Origin: Floridanema aerugineum
Lineage (GTDB): Bacteria > Cyanobacteriota > Cyanobacteriia > Cyanobacteriales > Aerosakkonemataceae
Direction: 5' to 3'
NCBI RefSeq assembly: GCF_041929345.1
Contig: NZ_JBHFNQ010000255.1
Location: forward strand, 1 to 64,000
Length of the DNA: 64,000 nucleotides
Made by a program: the position numbers and the translations under genes. The notes under the pieces were generated by a model. The model saw only the letters and a program-made list of their open reading frames with translations. It made no database searches and was not told the origin of the DNA. Each line of letters begins with the position of its first letter. Positions within the stretch are counted from its first letter, which is position 1. Shown in pieces: positions 24,601 through 32,890 of the stretch.

Positions 24601-24832
24601 AGTACTTAAAGGTGGTTACTCAGAAATTTACATCGATGATGACAATGCTACCTTCTCTACAGGAAATACTGTGTCAGCAAATACGATCGTCAATAACCCA
24701 ATTGACCAAGCAAAATGGGGTATTGGAGAAAAGAACATCTCTAACTCTGGAAATACTTACATGGGTAATGTTATTCAGGGATTAACCAGACAATATCGAG
24801 TTTACTCTCCACCTTCTGAGATTTTTGCTTAG
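21659..24832 (+). CDS. Double-module AlgE-type mannuronan C5-epimerase with PPC-like domains
   Basis: A 1057-residue protein built as a duplication: PPC-like beta domain (about 1-125), epimerase module 1 (about 130-510), PPC-like domain 2 (about 550-665), epimerase module 2 (about 675-1057). Each module has the AlgE A-module landmarks: GGGTVLLLPGTFNI entry, YYG(L/F)DPHEN active-site motif (Tyr/Asp/His at 273-279 and 823-829), NGQDGIT, and the RHGIN basic pair, followed by parallel beta-helix rungs rich in NN-I. These enzymes convert mannuronate to guluronate in the polymer. There is no signal peptide and no RTX calcium repeats, so the export route is unclear. Both modules look catalytically intact. 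It lies directly after the Alg8-like gene. Confidence 0.85.
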   Translation: MEFQLGSLTDYNKQSEFVSISDPTDLYKFSLGQQQTVSMFLSGLSAGTKLELLDNNGTLIDSSVNSGTLWTASNSGTTGGLITKTLASGDYQVRVSHLDQITGNPLYDQGEKYSLIFQPHDAPKTVAVASSTTKNKGGADILTDGSSDQVEINKAIEQVGKAGGGTVLLLDGTYNITDNVLALYDNVTLTGVGWNTVLKQGNNVVFTNAGMVRSAADSGKGNIAKPIYVNQHFRHMSWDGNKANQTSSKNAYGNFGFYQDSSFEDLRVHSFKYYGLDPHENSDAKVPTQRLTIKDNLADRNGQDGITLDNIVNSVVEGNISDANTRHGINLVTDSENNMIRNNVVTNNGFRGIVVQSGSEKERTSDNNILEGNTVKFNQRDGIYLELAKGTKLENNIVEENGQSGIHLKGASNSTISENELLNNSQSRHRGYGEILVNHYLNTTTNQTTYSTNNVAQNNTILNNKSVVAKYGIEEKAPGNDYNSYQDNTIQGTYKTSRIQGLNSKESYSVSQTGRTFWDSAVGDPLAGITQAPQYVKVDYKANDGAGNTKEAARDIGSLTDYQKITDYVGEFDANDFYKFSIGKQETVSIFLNGLAAGTTIELLKSDGSVLKSSTNKGTTWTESDSGKTEGLISETLAEGTYFVNVKPGEMTGNPIYDNDEKYSIVFQPHDGTKTVAVAAKDTVNKGGADFTATGSNDQVVINQAIAQVGMSGGGTVLLLPGTFNIADNVLITYDNVNLSGVGWNTVLKQANNVEFEDAGMLRSALHSAEENIAVPRFYNQNIRHLKLDGNKSNQTSTRNAYGNFGTYGNSTFEDLRVTNFAYYGFDPHENAYAPVPTVALTIKDSLADHNGQDGITIDNLEYSLVADNIADSNKRHGINVVTATKHTNFFNNVATYNGTGGSGNGITVQPGAIDPSRTSDYNLFEGNISRYNKTSGIYSYLGDYNEYRNNIVEYNSTYGIRLRSSANNIVSGNKLLNNSQVLKGGYSEIYIDDDNATFSTGNTVSANTIVNNPIDQAKWGIGEKNISNSGNTYMGNVIQGLTRQYRVYSPPSEIFA

Positions 24833-24878
24833 TATTGCTAGTTAATAACTATTAACTATTAGCTTAAATAAATAATCG

Positions 24879-24917
24879 GGATTCAGGAAAAATTACTCCT
24901 GCATCCTAATTTTTTTT
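24879..24917 (+). terminator. Terminator of the alginate-like operon
   Basis: The stem GGATTCAGGA / TCCTGCATCC (one internal mismatch) is followed by TAAT and seven T residues. It begins 46 nt after the epimerase stop, between two convergent genes. Confidence 0.75.
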
Positions 24918-25014
24918 GTGATTAATTAGGGCTTTTTATTAATAATTAAAATCCTCACTGGAGCAGTCTTGTTACTCAACATTTCAGCAATTCTCGACCT
25001 CTCGACAAGCTCAT

Positions 25015-27837
25015 TTATAATCCGTTACCAATGAGAATAAAAGGTGCCCAGTAATGAGGATGGCTTAGAGCATTAGCTACTGCTGATGGTAAATTACTGC
25101 GTGTGCGTTGTTGGACAGTTTGATATTGAGATTTACTTAGTGTTATGTCATTACCTGTAATAAGTGCTATTTGTGCTTTTTGTAACGCTAGAGCAAGTGA
25201 ATTATTATCTGACTGCAATGCTGCATAAAAAGCTGTCATCAAAGCTTGGGTACCACCATCATTAACTTTCCATAAAGAAGCGATCGCTGCTTTGGCTCCA
25301 GTTTGTTGCACTTGATAACCAAAACCTAAAATTTCTTCCCCATTCCCTAATTTTCCACCGATTCCAGTTTGACAAGCACTTAGTACTACTAAATCTACAT
25401 TTGGCAGTGACAAAAGTTGAATATCACGCAAAGTAAATAAACTTCCATCTCCTAATACAATAAACGAGTCTTCTGGTTTTCCCGTGACAAACATAGCATG
25501 AGTTGCTAAATGCACAATTGAGAAGTCATTTAAACGGGGAATAGTACCTTCTCTACTAAATTCACGGTCTAAAAGTTTTATGGTTCCTGGCATTATAGCA
25601 GCTATATTTTCTACCTCTACTCCGGCAAATTTTAAACCATCAAAAGCCAAGGGAGTACCTTCCATTTTAAAGTTATAACGACCAGTCGCAAAAGCACCAG
25701 CCATAACTTGAGGTTGCGCTCTACGTTGTCTGATAAATTTAGTCAAACTCATAGCAGTAATATTATTAGTAACAAAGCGTTGCACTAGCCATTGTTCGCC
25801 ATCATATAAAGCAGCTAAAGAAATGTAACGCAATTGTCCATCTGGAGCATAAATAATGCTTTTAGCTTCTGCTTGTTTTAAATCTTTTTCAATTGGTTTA
25901 ATTAACCAATTATACAACTTTAATGCTGGAGCTTTAGCATCAGATTTGGGATTTTCCAACGCCATCCTAAATTCTACAATAGCTCTATTTAGGTCGGCTT
26001 TTTTGACATTGACACTGCGATGAATCGGCGGAGCATCAGGAGCAACTAAAACTAATTCCAAGCGATTTTCTAAAATCAACGGATATAGTAACACAGCTTT
26101 TGGTTGCAATTGTCTTAAAATATCCGCTCGTATTGTATTAAGTTGGTTTAAACTAATATTTTGTTCTCTAGTGCTGGGACTAAGTTGTTGGACAAGAGTT
26201 ATAATTTCAGGTGAATTAATAAATTGAAGAAATTTTCCATTAATTTCTTGTTGAATTTGATTCAGTTGAGCAATTCGCTGTTGTTGTTCGGGTGTGCGAT
26301 CGGCTAAAGGAATTTTTTGCAATTCAGCTAATTCTCTACCTAGCTGAATCTCTTGATTCAAAATCTGATTGTATTTATCATTAATTTGTCGCTCTTGGGG
26401 ATTTAAAGGAATTCCTTGAGCGGTTTGTTGAGTTCCTCGGACATTTTGTAAATAATCTTCTAATTCTTGGACTTTGAGCAAATCAAGGACTTGTTGTGCT
26501 TCTAAAACTCGGTCTTGTTGGAGCAATAAATCAGCAAGACGACGATAGGTATCAGCAACAGTGGTAGTGTAAGAACGTTGTTGGGAAATAGGGAGAGAGC
26601 GCAATTCTTGACGAATTGATTCAGTAACATTAACGGATAGTTTATAAAAGACGATCGCCATTTCTAGCTGATTTTCTTTAACTAGGACTTCACCGATGTT
26701 ACTCAGGATAAGACGTTCAATTCGGCGATCGCCAACTTCCCTAATAATTGCTAAAGCTTTTTGGTAAGAATCTAACGCTTGGGGAAATTGATTTAAACCT
26801 TTATAAACATTACCAATAGTCTCAAGTGTGTTACCTATCCATGAGTTTTCACCAAGTTCTTGAAAAATTACTAGTGCTGGGTTTAATACTTCTAAAGCTT
26901 GGATATATTGCTCCTGTTTTTGATAAACGGTTCCTATATTATTTAAAGTGCGTGCAGTACTAGCACGGTTGCCAATTCTTCGAGAAATAGCTAATGCTTG
27001 TTGATAAAATTCCAGAGCTTTTGAATAGTTACTTAACTGCTCATAAGCCCACCCGATATTATGAAGAGTTTTTGCTTCACCCATTAAATTTTTAGTTTCC
27101 CGGCGAAATACCAAAGCTCTCTGATAAAAGTCAAGTGCTTTAGCACTCTCGCCTATAGCAGTGTAAAGCATCCCAATATTATTTAAAGTGCGCCCCAGGA
27201 GTACTTTGTCGTCAATTTCCTGACCAATGGCAAGGCTCTGCTGATAAAATTTCAGTGCTTGGGGATAGTTGCTTAAACCTTCATAGAATAAACCTATTCT
27301 GTTTAAGTTATGCCCGATGCCTGCTTTGTTACCAATTTCTTGATCAACAGCCAAAGCTTGTTGCCCAAATTTAAGAGCTTGGTAATATTGTCCTTGGTAA
27401 TAATAAATCATTGCTATTTCTGCAAAAGTTTTCCCAAGACTTTTTTTGTCACCAAGTTCTTTACTAATAATTAGGGACTGCTCGAAGAATTGGAGTGCTT
27501 GAGTATAGTTACTTAATCTAACATAAACTAGCCCTATTTCATAAGTAGTGTCCCTAATGCCTTTGCGATCGCTAAGTTTTTGACAAATAGCTAAAACTCG
27601 TTGATAGCTTTCTAAAGCTTCATGATACTTATTATTTTGCCAAAGTTGAGCGCTTTGCTGAAGTAACTGCTCTGCTTCTGTTTTACACTCCTTGGTGCTT
27701 GGACTCTGTTTGGGTTCTGAATTTTGTGAAGTTATTCCTAGTAATTCAGACTTTGTGCGTAGGTCTAAAACTGGCGCGTTTAGCGAAAGAGTTAAAATTG
27801 CTGTTAAAAGGCTTAGGTAAGTAAAGTTCAAAAACAT
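25015..27837 (-). CDS. TPR-CHAT protease-like protein
   Basis: A 940-residue exported or membrane-anchored protein: N-terminal hydrophobic segment (about 5-20), about nine 40-residue tetratricopeptide repeats (about 55-440) of the A-L--YQQ-L-I--EIG type, a helical linker (about 440-580) and a C-terminal CHAT domain (caspase HetF-associated with TPRs). The catalytic dyad is present: His in IVHLATHAMF (near 779) and Cys in VVLSACQTGIGG (near 820), so a functional caspase-like peptidase is expected. It is last gene of a minus-strand operon with a STAND NTPase, a Ser/Thr kinase and two TPR proteins; probable effector of the set. Confidence 0.9.
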   Translation of the reverse strand: MFLNFTYLSLLTAILTLSLNAPVLDLRTKSELLGITSQNSEPKQSPSTKECKTEAEQLLQQSAQLWQNNKYHEALESYQRVLAICQKLSDRKGIRDTTYEIGLVYVRLSNYTQALQFFEQSLIISKELGDKKSLGKTFAEIAMIYYYQGQYYQALKFGQQALAVDQEIGNKAGIGHNLNRIGLFYEGLSNYPQALKFYQQSLAIGQEIDDKVLLGRTLNNIGMLYTAIGESAKALDFYQRALVFRRETKNLMGEAKTLHNIGWAYEQLSNYSKALEFYQQALAISRRIGNRASTARTLNNIGTVYQKQEQYIQALEVLNPALVIFQELGENSWIGNTLETIGNVYKGLNQFPQALDSYQKALAIIREVGDRRIERLILSNIGEVLVKENQLEMAIVFYKLSVNVTESIRQELRSLPISQQRSYTTTVADTYRRLADLLLQQDRVLEAQQVLDLLKVQELEDYLQNVRGTQQTAQGIPLNPQERQINDKYNQILNQEIQLGRELAELQKIPLADRTPEQQQRIAQLNQIQQEINGKFLQFINSPEIITLVQQLSPSTREQNISLNQLNTIRADILRQLQPKAVLLYPLILENRLELVLVAPDAPPIHRSVNVKKADLNRAIVEFRMALENPKSDAKAPALKLYNWLIKPIEKDLKQAEAKSIIYAPDGQLRYISLAALYDGEQWLVQRFVTNNITAMSLTKFIRQRRAQPQVMAGAFATGRYNFKMEGTPLAFDGLKFAGVEVENIAAIMPGTIKLLDREFSREGTIPRLNDFSIVHLATHAMFVTGKPEDSFIVLGDGSLFTLRDIQLLSLPNVDLVVLSACQTGIGGKLGNGEEILGFGYQVQQTGAKAAIASLWKVNDGGTQALMTAFYAALQSDNNSLALALQKAQIALITGNDITLSKSQYQTVQQRTRSNLPSAVANALSHPHYWAPFILIGNGL

Positions 27838-27862
27838 AGAAAAAGCCGTCTCTAAAGCAGCT

Positions 27863-28141
27863 TTAAATAAATAACTGCTTCAACGGTTGGAAGTTTCTTT
27901 TTGCGCTTGAGCTTGTATTAAATTGTCTTCTCTTGGGAGCACCACCTCCTTGACCACCACTATTACCACCTCCTTGACTACCACTATCACCATCTCCTTG
28001 ACCACCACTACTTAATAGAGGATCAGCCAATGCAGCTTGGCAAAAGTGTAATGCAACATTATAGTTTTTTGCTTCAAACTTGTTGTAAGCTTCCTGTAGC
28101 AATTCAATTGCTATTTGACTAGCAGATTTCTTTGTACTCAT
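27863..28141 (-). CDS. Small TPR-like protein with Gly/Gln repeats
   Basis: A 92-residue protein. The first 40 residues (SQIAIELLQEAYNKFEAKNYNVALHFCQAALAD) form about one TPR hairpin. The middle is a low-complexity GGQGDGDSGSQGGGNSGG tract encoded by an imperfect tandem repeat, and the tail is basic (APKRRQFN). It lies 25 nt before the CHAT gene in the same operon. It may be an adaptor that docks to the TPR domain of its neighbours, or the 5' remnant of a larger TPR gene. No recognised family. Confidence 0.55.
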   Translation of the reverse strand: MSTKKSASQIAIELLQEAYNKFEAKNYNVALHFCQAALADPLLSSGGQGDGDSGSQGGGNSGGQGGGAPKRRQFNTSSSAKRNFQPLKQLFI

Positions 28142-28252
28142 TTTAGTTCTTGCCTCTCACTTCACTAATTAAAATATTCACTACAGGAAAGACTTTTTCC
28201 AGAAAATTGTATAAATTTAATTTCTCAATACTTGGGAAAAGCGTCGGAGTCT

Positions 28253-29206
28253 CTACAAACTCACCTTGAATTTAGCAATTTGGGTTTCCAGTTCCTTAAC
28301 TCGTTGCATATTTCCCAAAGATTTGTAACTATTCATAGCTAAACTTAACCAACGAGCCGCTTCGGATTGATTATTAATCGCAATATACATTTCCCCTAAC
28401 GCTGTTTGTACTTGCGCTTGCTCTCCCAGATCGGTTGCTCTTTTGGCAGCCTCTAAATAGTTACTTTCAGCCCACAAAGTTAATCCTAACTGCCAATATA
28501 ATTCACCAAGGCGACGGTAAATAGTAGCTTCTTGTGTACCAGCATTTACTAATGCTTCTAATGTGTCTATTGCTTCAGACTTTAACTCAGTACCGATATA
28601 AAGGTAAGCACGTAGTAAAGCTTTGGTTTTGTCTGTGGTTTGTTGTTTATTTAGTTGGGAGATGGCATTTTGTACCATTTCAGCTTCCGCTTTTGGTAAC
28701 AATTTAAACTCTCTATTAGTTAATTTCTCCTCTTGAGATGACTTACCATTCTCAGCTTTAACAACTACTGAATACTCAACTCCTGATTCTAGCTTGGGTT
28801 CTCCAGGGTATACTACCTCATTTCCATTAACTGTTGTTTCCCAAATAGGGCGATCGCCTTTGACCAAACTAACAGTATAATTATTAACGCCAGGAACCTT
28901 ATTCCACCGTAACTTTGGCTGATTATTGAGTATAAAAGTACGGCGCGGACTGATAATATAAGGAATTAGCGGATCAGTAGGAGCGCGAACTTCACCAGTT
29001 TCAGCATCTCTACAATCTTGAGCTATTAGTATCTCACCTCGAAATTGACGTAAAGAACTATGAGTTAATCGTTGATTATTAAGATGAATAGCAACTGCTG
29101 AACCTGCAAATAATAAAGGTAAGATCAAAAGTATAATTAAGCCCAAAAATTTTGACAGTTTTTTACTGTTCATGGTTAACCTTTTGTGCAACTTATTGTA
29201 CTTCAT
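28253..29206 (-). CDS. Membrane-anchored FN3-like/TPR protein
   Basis: 317 residues from ATG 29206, or 306 from ATG 29173 (MNSKKLSKFLGL), which has AAGG 7 nt upstream and a better signal-anchor start. The hydrophobic segment is about 19-40. A beta-sandwich-like part (SPRRTFILNNQPKLRWNKVPGVNNYTVSLVKG, about 87-170) resembles an FN3-type domain, and a helical TPR-like part follows (about 190-310). The first start lies only 3 nt after the kinase stop, so it is translated in the same operon. Similar proteins accompany CHAT genes in cyanobacteria; it probably acts as a periplasmic or surface scaffold. Confidence 0.6.
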   Translation of the reverse strand: MKYNKLHKRLTMNSKKLSKFLGLIILLILPLLFAGSAVAIHLNNQRLTHSSLRQFRGEILIAQDCRDAETGEVRAPTDPLIPYIISPRRTFILNNQPKLRWNKVPGVNNYTVSLVKGDRPIWETTVNGNEVVYPGEPKLESGVEYSVVVKAENGKSSQEEKLTNREFKLLPKAEAEMVQNAISQLNKQQTTDKTKALLRAYLYIGTELKSEAIDTLEALVNAGTQEATIYRRLGELYWQLGLTLWAESNYLEAAKRATDLGEQAQVQTALGEMYIAINNQSEAARWLSLAMNSYKSLGNMQRVKELETQIAKFKVSL

Positions 29207-29209
29207 AAT

Positions 29210-30793
29210 TTATCTCTTTTCAGTTTTCAGAGTAGATGATGCCATAGATATCCACATCTTTTCATCTGGGTTTTTTGCATTGGCGTACTTGAGGCAGTTC
29301 CGCCAAGCTAAGAAAGCTGCGATCTTATTGTTTTGGCGTTCCATCACCTGAGCTTTCAGGCAATAAGCTGGAGCGCGATCGCTCTCTAACTGAATTGCTG
29401 TTTGTAAATGATTTAAAGCTTCTTGATATCGCCCCAACTTTAATTTTGCCCAACCCATATTTTTGAGCATTGCGTATTTTACTTCCTCATTTTTAGCCAG
29501 AGGTAAACCTTTCTGGAGTAGCTCTACTGCTGTGGTATATTCTTGATTTAAATTATACAGTCTTGCCAAATTACTGTAAGATGCACTTAGACCATATCGG
29601 ATAGCATTTTTATAAGCAGACCGCGCTTTATCAAGTTGTCCTGTATCTTCATAAATTAATCCCATGTTATGATAAGTTTGGGCAATTTTTGCATCAAACA
29701 TTAAAGCAAATTGGTAGTAAAACATAGCGTTTTCAAAATTACCATTTCGCGAAAGAGCTAATCCCCGATCGTTGAAATAATTCGCTACTTTAGGTGAAAA
29801 AAGCCCCCAACTGGTACTGCCTATTAACAGCGATATAATGGCGAATCCACCTAATAATGAAGTATGCTTTACATTAACTTTTTCCGAAAGCTTTAGAAAT
29901 TTATCGCGTAGTAAATCGACCTTGGTTTTAGATGAACCAGGCTTAATTTTTGCTAAACGCTGTAATATTTCCTGGCAACTTTGTGGTCTTTGACCAGGAA
30001 AGGGAGCCATCAACCAGTCAATTAAATCTGCTATTTCAGGAGAAACTTGAACTGCTTGATCGCGCCAAATCAACTCACACGTTTCTGGATTTCTGGGTAA
30101 ATTTATCAGAGATTGACCAGTTAACAAATAAACAAAAGTACGTCCTAAAGCAAAAAAATCAGATTGAAGTACAGCCCGCCCTTCTGCTTGTTCTGGAGGA
30201 GTATAGCCAGCAGAAATAATTACTGTACCTGTTACATTTTCTTGCTGTTGTTGCAGATAAGTACTCGTTACTTCTCGAACAGCACCGAAATCAATCAACA
30301 CCAACTGTCCATCGGATTTGAACATAATATTTGATGGTTTAATATCGCGATGGAAATAATGATATTGATGCAGCAACGAAAGAATTTCTACTAGCTGACT
30401 CAACCATTGATAAGCTTCTTCTGTTGTAATTGGTTGATTCCCTCTCTCTGACAGCCATTCTTGTAAATTAGACCCAGGAATTTTTTCCATTACTAAACAG
30501 TGTAATGGCTCGCTACCACCTTCAGGCCAAGTAAAATATCCCTCTAACTCAACATGAGGAATTCCCGGATGTTGCAATTTGCTCAAGATTTCCGCTTCTC
30601 TTTGAAACAGAATTTGAGCTTTTCTTTTAACTTCTGGATCTTTAAAATTTTGTGGGTCTAGAACTTTCAAAACTTTTGGAACTTGTCCATCATTTATTTC
30701 AAAAATTTTCCCAAAACCACCACCACCAAGGAGACGGATAACTTGATAACGATTTTGTAGCAATAACCCTGATTTGATCTTTGTATCTGCCAT
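29210..30793 (-). CDS. Hanks-type Ser/Thr protein kinase with TM helix and TPR domain
   Basis: 527 residues. The kinase domain (about 13-285) shows LLGGGGFGKIFE (Gly loop), KVLKVLD (Lys), YHYFHRDIKPSNIMF (catalytic loop with the HRD Asp), VLIDFGAVREV (DFG) and GYTPPEQAEG (APE equivalent), so it should be active. A TM helix (about 308-333) is followed by four to five TPRs (about 335-520), which would lie outside the cytoplasm. The ATG overlaps the stop codon of the STAND gene by one base (TAATG), giving translational coupling. In this operon it probably relays the STAND signal by phosphorylation. Confidence 0.93.
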   Translation of the reverse strand: MADTKIKSGLLLQNRYQVIRLLGGGGFGKIFEINDGQVPKVLKVLDPQNFKDPEVKRKAQILFQREAEILSKLQHPGIPHVELEGYFTWPEGGSEPLHCLVMEKIPGSNLQEWLSERGNQPITTEEAYQWLSQLVEILSLLHQYHYFHRDIKPSNIMFKSDGQLVLIDFGAVREVTSTYLQQQQENVTGTVIISAGYTPPEQAEGRAVLQSDFFALGRTFVYLLTGQSLINLPRNPETCELIWRDQAVQVSPEIADLIDWLMAPFPGQRPQSCQEILQRLAKIKPGSSKTKVDLLRDKFLKLSEKVNVKHTSLLGGFAIISLLIGSTSWGLFSPKVANYFNDRGLALSRNGNFENAMFYYQFALMFDAKIAQTYHNMGLIYEDTGQLDKARSAYKNAIRYGLSASYSNLARLYNLNQEYTTAVELLQKGLPLAKNEEVKYAMLKNMGWAKLKLGRYQEALNHLQTAIQLESDRAPAYCLKAQVMERQNNKIAAFLAWRNCLKYANAKNPDEKMWISMASSTLKTEKR

Positions 30794-32373
30794 TAATTGT
30801 TAACTTCTCCTAATAGCAGTAATATATTTTTTTCGGCGTATCTTTTAAATTTAAATTCATATTCTTGCAACTGTAAAAGTAAGTTTTTAAGTGGGATTTC
30901 TATTTGTTTACCTTGCCAACGTTCCTGAAACCTTTTTAAAATGGTTTCATTTAGGTTTTGTTCGTCAATTAAAGCATGGCTTCGCAGTAGCCCTAATTCA
31001 TTAATATCGTGAGTTTTCATTACTTTGGCGATATCTTGAGACATAGATTCAATAAATTGTTTAACTGTGTATTTCATGATTACAGGTTGCAAAGTAAACG
31101 AAGCTTCATTGGTATTGGCGTTAGTTTCTTTTTCTATTAGCGATCGCCTAACCAAAGATTCCAGCACTGTTAGTAACTCCGAACTAGAAACACTAGGCCA
31201 GAGTTTTGATTTTAAATAAGAAAAAGTCACAGGCTTACCTGCAATAGCTAACCAGTACATCACAGTTTTCCCTAAACTTGATAATCTCGCAAAATGTTGG
31301 TCAATTAAGTTAGCAAAAATATCTCCTATAACTAAAGAACTTTGACCGATAAACTGCGAAATATCGCCATTAAATATCTCTTGTATAGTTGTAGCCATAA
31401 CTTTTAGAGCAGCCGGATGCCCTCTATATAATTGAATCAACTCATCTAAGCCATTTTCCCAACCAGAAAAGCCTTTTGTCAATAACAACTTTTTCGCATC
31501 TGCTGGTTTTAACCCTTTTACTTGTAAAGCCCGAACAGGTAAAGTTTCACCAGCTAAAGAAGCCACATCTACAGATTTTTCTCGCGACATCAGTAATAGA
31601 CAACTTTGGTGACGTTCTTCTGCCACCCGCTTGAGCAATTGACCATACTCTTCATAGCCAGAGCGATAGTACCCAGCTATATCGCCATCTCGCAATACCA
31701 TCTCCCAATCGTCCAGAACGATCAAACAACGATGAGCGCGTAAGCTATTGAGCAAACAAGAAATTTGACTTTCTACTGTTTCTGGTTTTTCTATTTTTAC
31801 ATCTTGGGCGAAAAAAGTGTTCAAATCTGACAATATGCCGCTCAATGGAGGTGCATAACGGACGCTTCGCCAAATCAGATACTCAAACTGATTTTGAATT
31901 TGTTCTGTCAGTTTCCCTGCTAAAGCAGTTTTGCCAAGTCCACCCATTCCCAGTAACGCTACCAAGCGACAGCGGTCTTCAGTAATCCATCGCTGTAGTT
32001 TCGATAATTCTTCAGTGCGACCGTAGAAAACTGAGACATCAGGCGCTTCTCCCCAGTCTTGGTGATAATTGGTAGCTATTTTTGATAGATGAGTCTCTGC
32101 TTGAGCATCAGATACATCAGTTAGTGATGACCAGCGCCTCAGAACTGTCTTGAAGTTGCGTTTGGTTACGTCCTCTCGGAAAGCTTGACTGAGTAATTGC
32201 CATAACTCAGCACCAATATTCTTGATGTACTCAGCATTGTAGCCCATGAGTTCTGCGATTCCTGAATACCCCTGTCCTTCCCAGGATTGCCGAAATACTT
32301 GTTCTTGAACATCGTTTAACTTGGTTGGCTTTAGAGCCACATCGATAATGCGTAGCGCTTCTTCAACAGTCAT
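30793..32373 (-). CDS. STAND NTPase (NB-ARC) with N-terminal HTH-like domain
   Basis: 526 residues from ATG 32373 (MTVEEALRIIDVAL), preceded by GGTGGGA. An upstream ATG at 32412 adds 13 residues with a weaker site. The N-terminal 100 residues (LNDVQEQVFRQSWEGQGYSGIAELMGYNAEYIKNIGAELW) are an HTH-like domain of the type seen in proteins associated with vWA-MoxR and other conflict NTPases. The NB-ARC core has the P-loop GMGGLGKTAL, Walker B LIVLDDWE, the SREK sensor and GHPAALKVMA. There are no obvious C-terminal repeats beyond a winged-helix part. It is expected to act as an ATP-dependent sensor or switch; first gene of the kinase-TPR-CHAT operon. Confidence 0.88.
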   Translation of the reverse strand: MTVEEALRIIDVALKPTKLNDVQEQVFRQSWEGQGYSGIAELMGYNAEYIKNIGAELWQLLSQAFREDVTKRNFKTVLRRWSSLTDVSDAQAETHLSKIATNYHQDWGEAPDVSVFYGRTEELSKLQRWITEDRCRLVALLGMGGLGKTALAGKLTEQIQNQFEYLIWRSVRYAPPLSGILSDLNTFFAQDVKIEKPETVESQISCLLNSLRAHRCLIVLDDWEMVLRDGDIAGYYRSGYEEYGQLLKRVAEERHQSCLLLMSREKSVDVASLAGETLPVRALQVKGLKPADAKKLLLTKGFSGWENGLDELIQLYRGHPAALKVMATTIQEIFNGDISQFIGQSSLVIGDIFANLIDQHFARLSSLGKTVMYWLAIAGKPVTFSYLKSKLWPSVSSSELLTVLESLVRRSLIEKETNANTNEASFTLQPVIMKYTVKQFIESMSQDIAKVMKTHDINELGLLRSHALIDEQNLNETILKRFQERWQGKQIEIPLKNLLLQLQEYEFKFKRYAEKNILLLLGEVNN

Positions 32374-32564
32374 TTTTCCCACCAGCCTGATAACACTGTT
32401 GCAATGTAACATGACTTTTTCTTACCTGTCCTCACTATTTTGTGGGATGTGCATTGTGTTTTTGGTTAAAAAACAGATGATTTTTCCTCACTTATTATCA
32501 ACTTCATTTACTAAAAGCTGCGGTTAGATTTAATTCAACAGTTAAGGCAGTGAACTAAATCATT

Positions 32565-32852
32565 ATGGATAGTACACAGCAATCAAATTTACCTAAAAAA
32601 GCTGCTAAAAGCATCTTCCAAAGCAAAACTTTTTGGGGTGCAACTTTAACCGCAGTCGCAGCCATCGCTCCCATTATTGGAGAAGCAGTAGAAGCCAAAA
32701 AATTCACGGTCAACGACACAGTAAAAGTTGTCGTACTTCTGGCTACAACTGGAGCAACTCTAGTTGGTCGAGTTCAGGCAGAAAGCGAAGTTTACACTCC
32801 TAATTGGGCACCTGGCCCCAATGAATCAGATTTTGAATCAACCAATTCCTAA
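32565..32852 (+). CDS. Small membrane protein, possible holin-like
   Basis: A 95-residue protein: polar N-terminus (KKAAKSIFQSKTFWGATLTA) leading into a TM segment (about 27-43), a short charged loop and a second hydrophobic segment (about 56-72) ending TLVGRVQAE, then an acidic tail. The SKTFWG start and two short TM helices resemble small phage holins. It is followed by two peptidoglycan-directed proteins on the same strand, which fits a lysis-cassette arrangement. Holin function is an inference from size, topology and neighbours. Confidence 0.5.
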   Translation: MDSTQQSNLPKKAAKSIFQSKTFWGATLTAVAAIAPIIGEAVEAKKFTVNDTVKVVVLLATTGATLVGRVQAESEVYTPNWAPGPNESDFESTNS

Positions 32853-32890
32853 AAATTACTACTTGATACTTAACATCTCAGGAGATTTCT

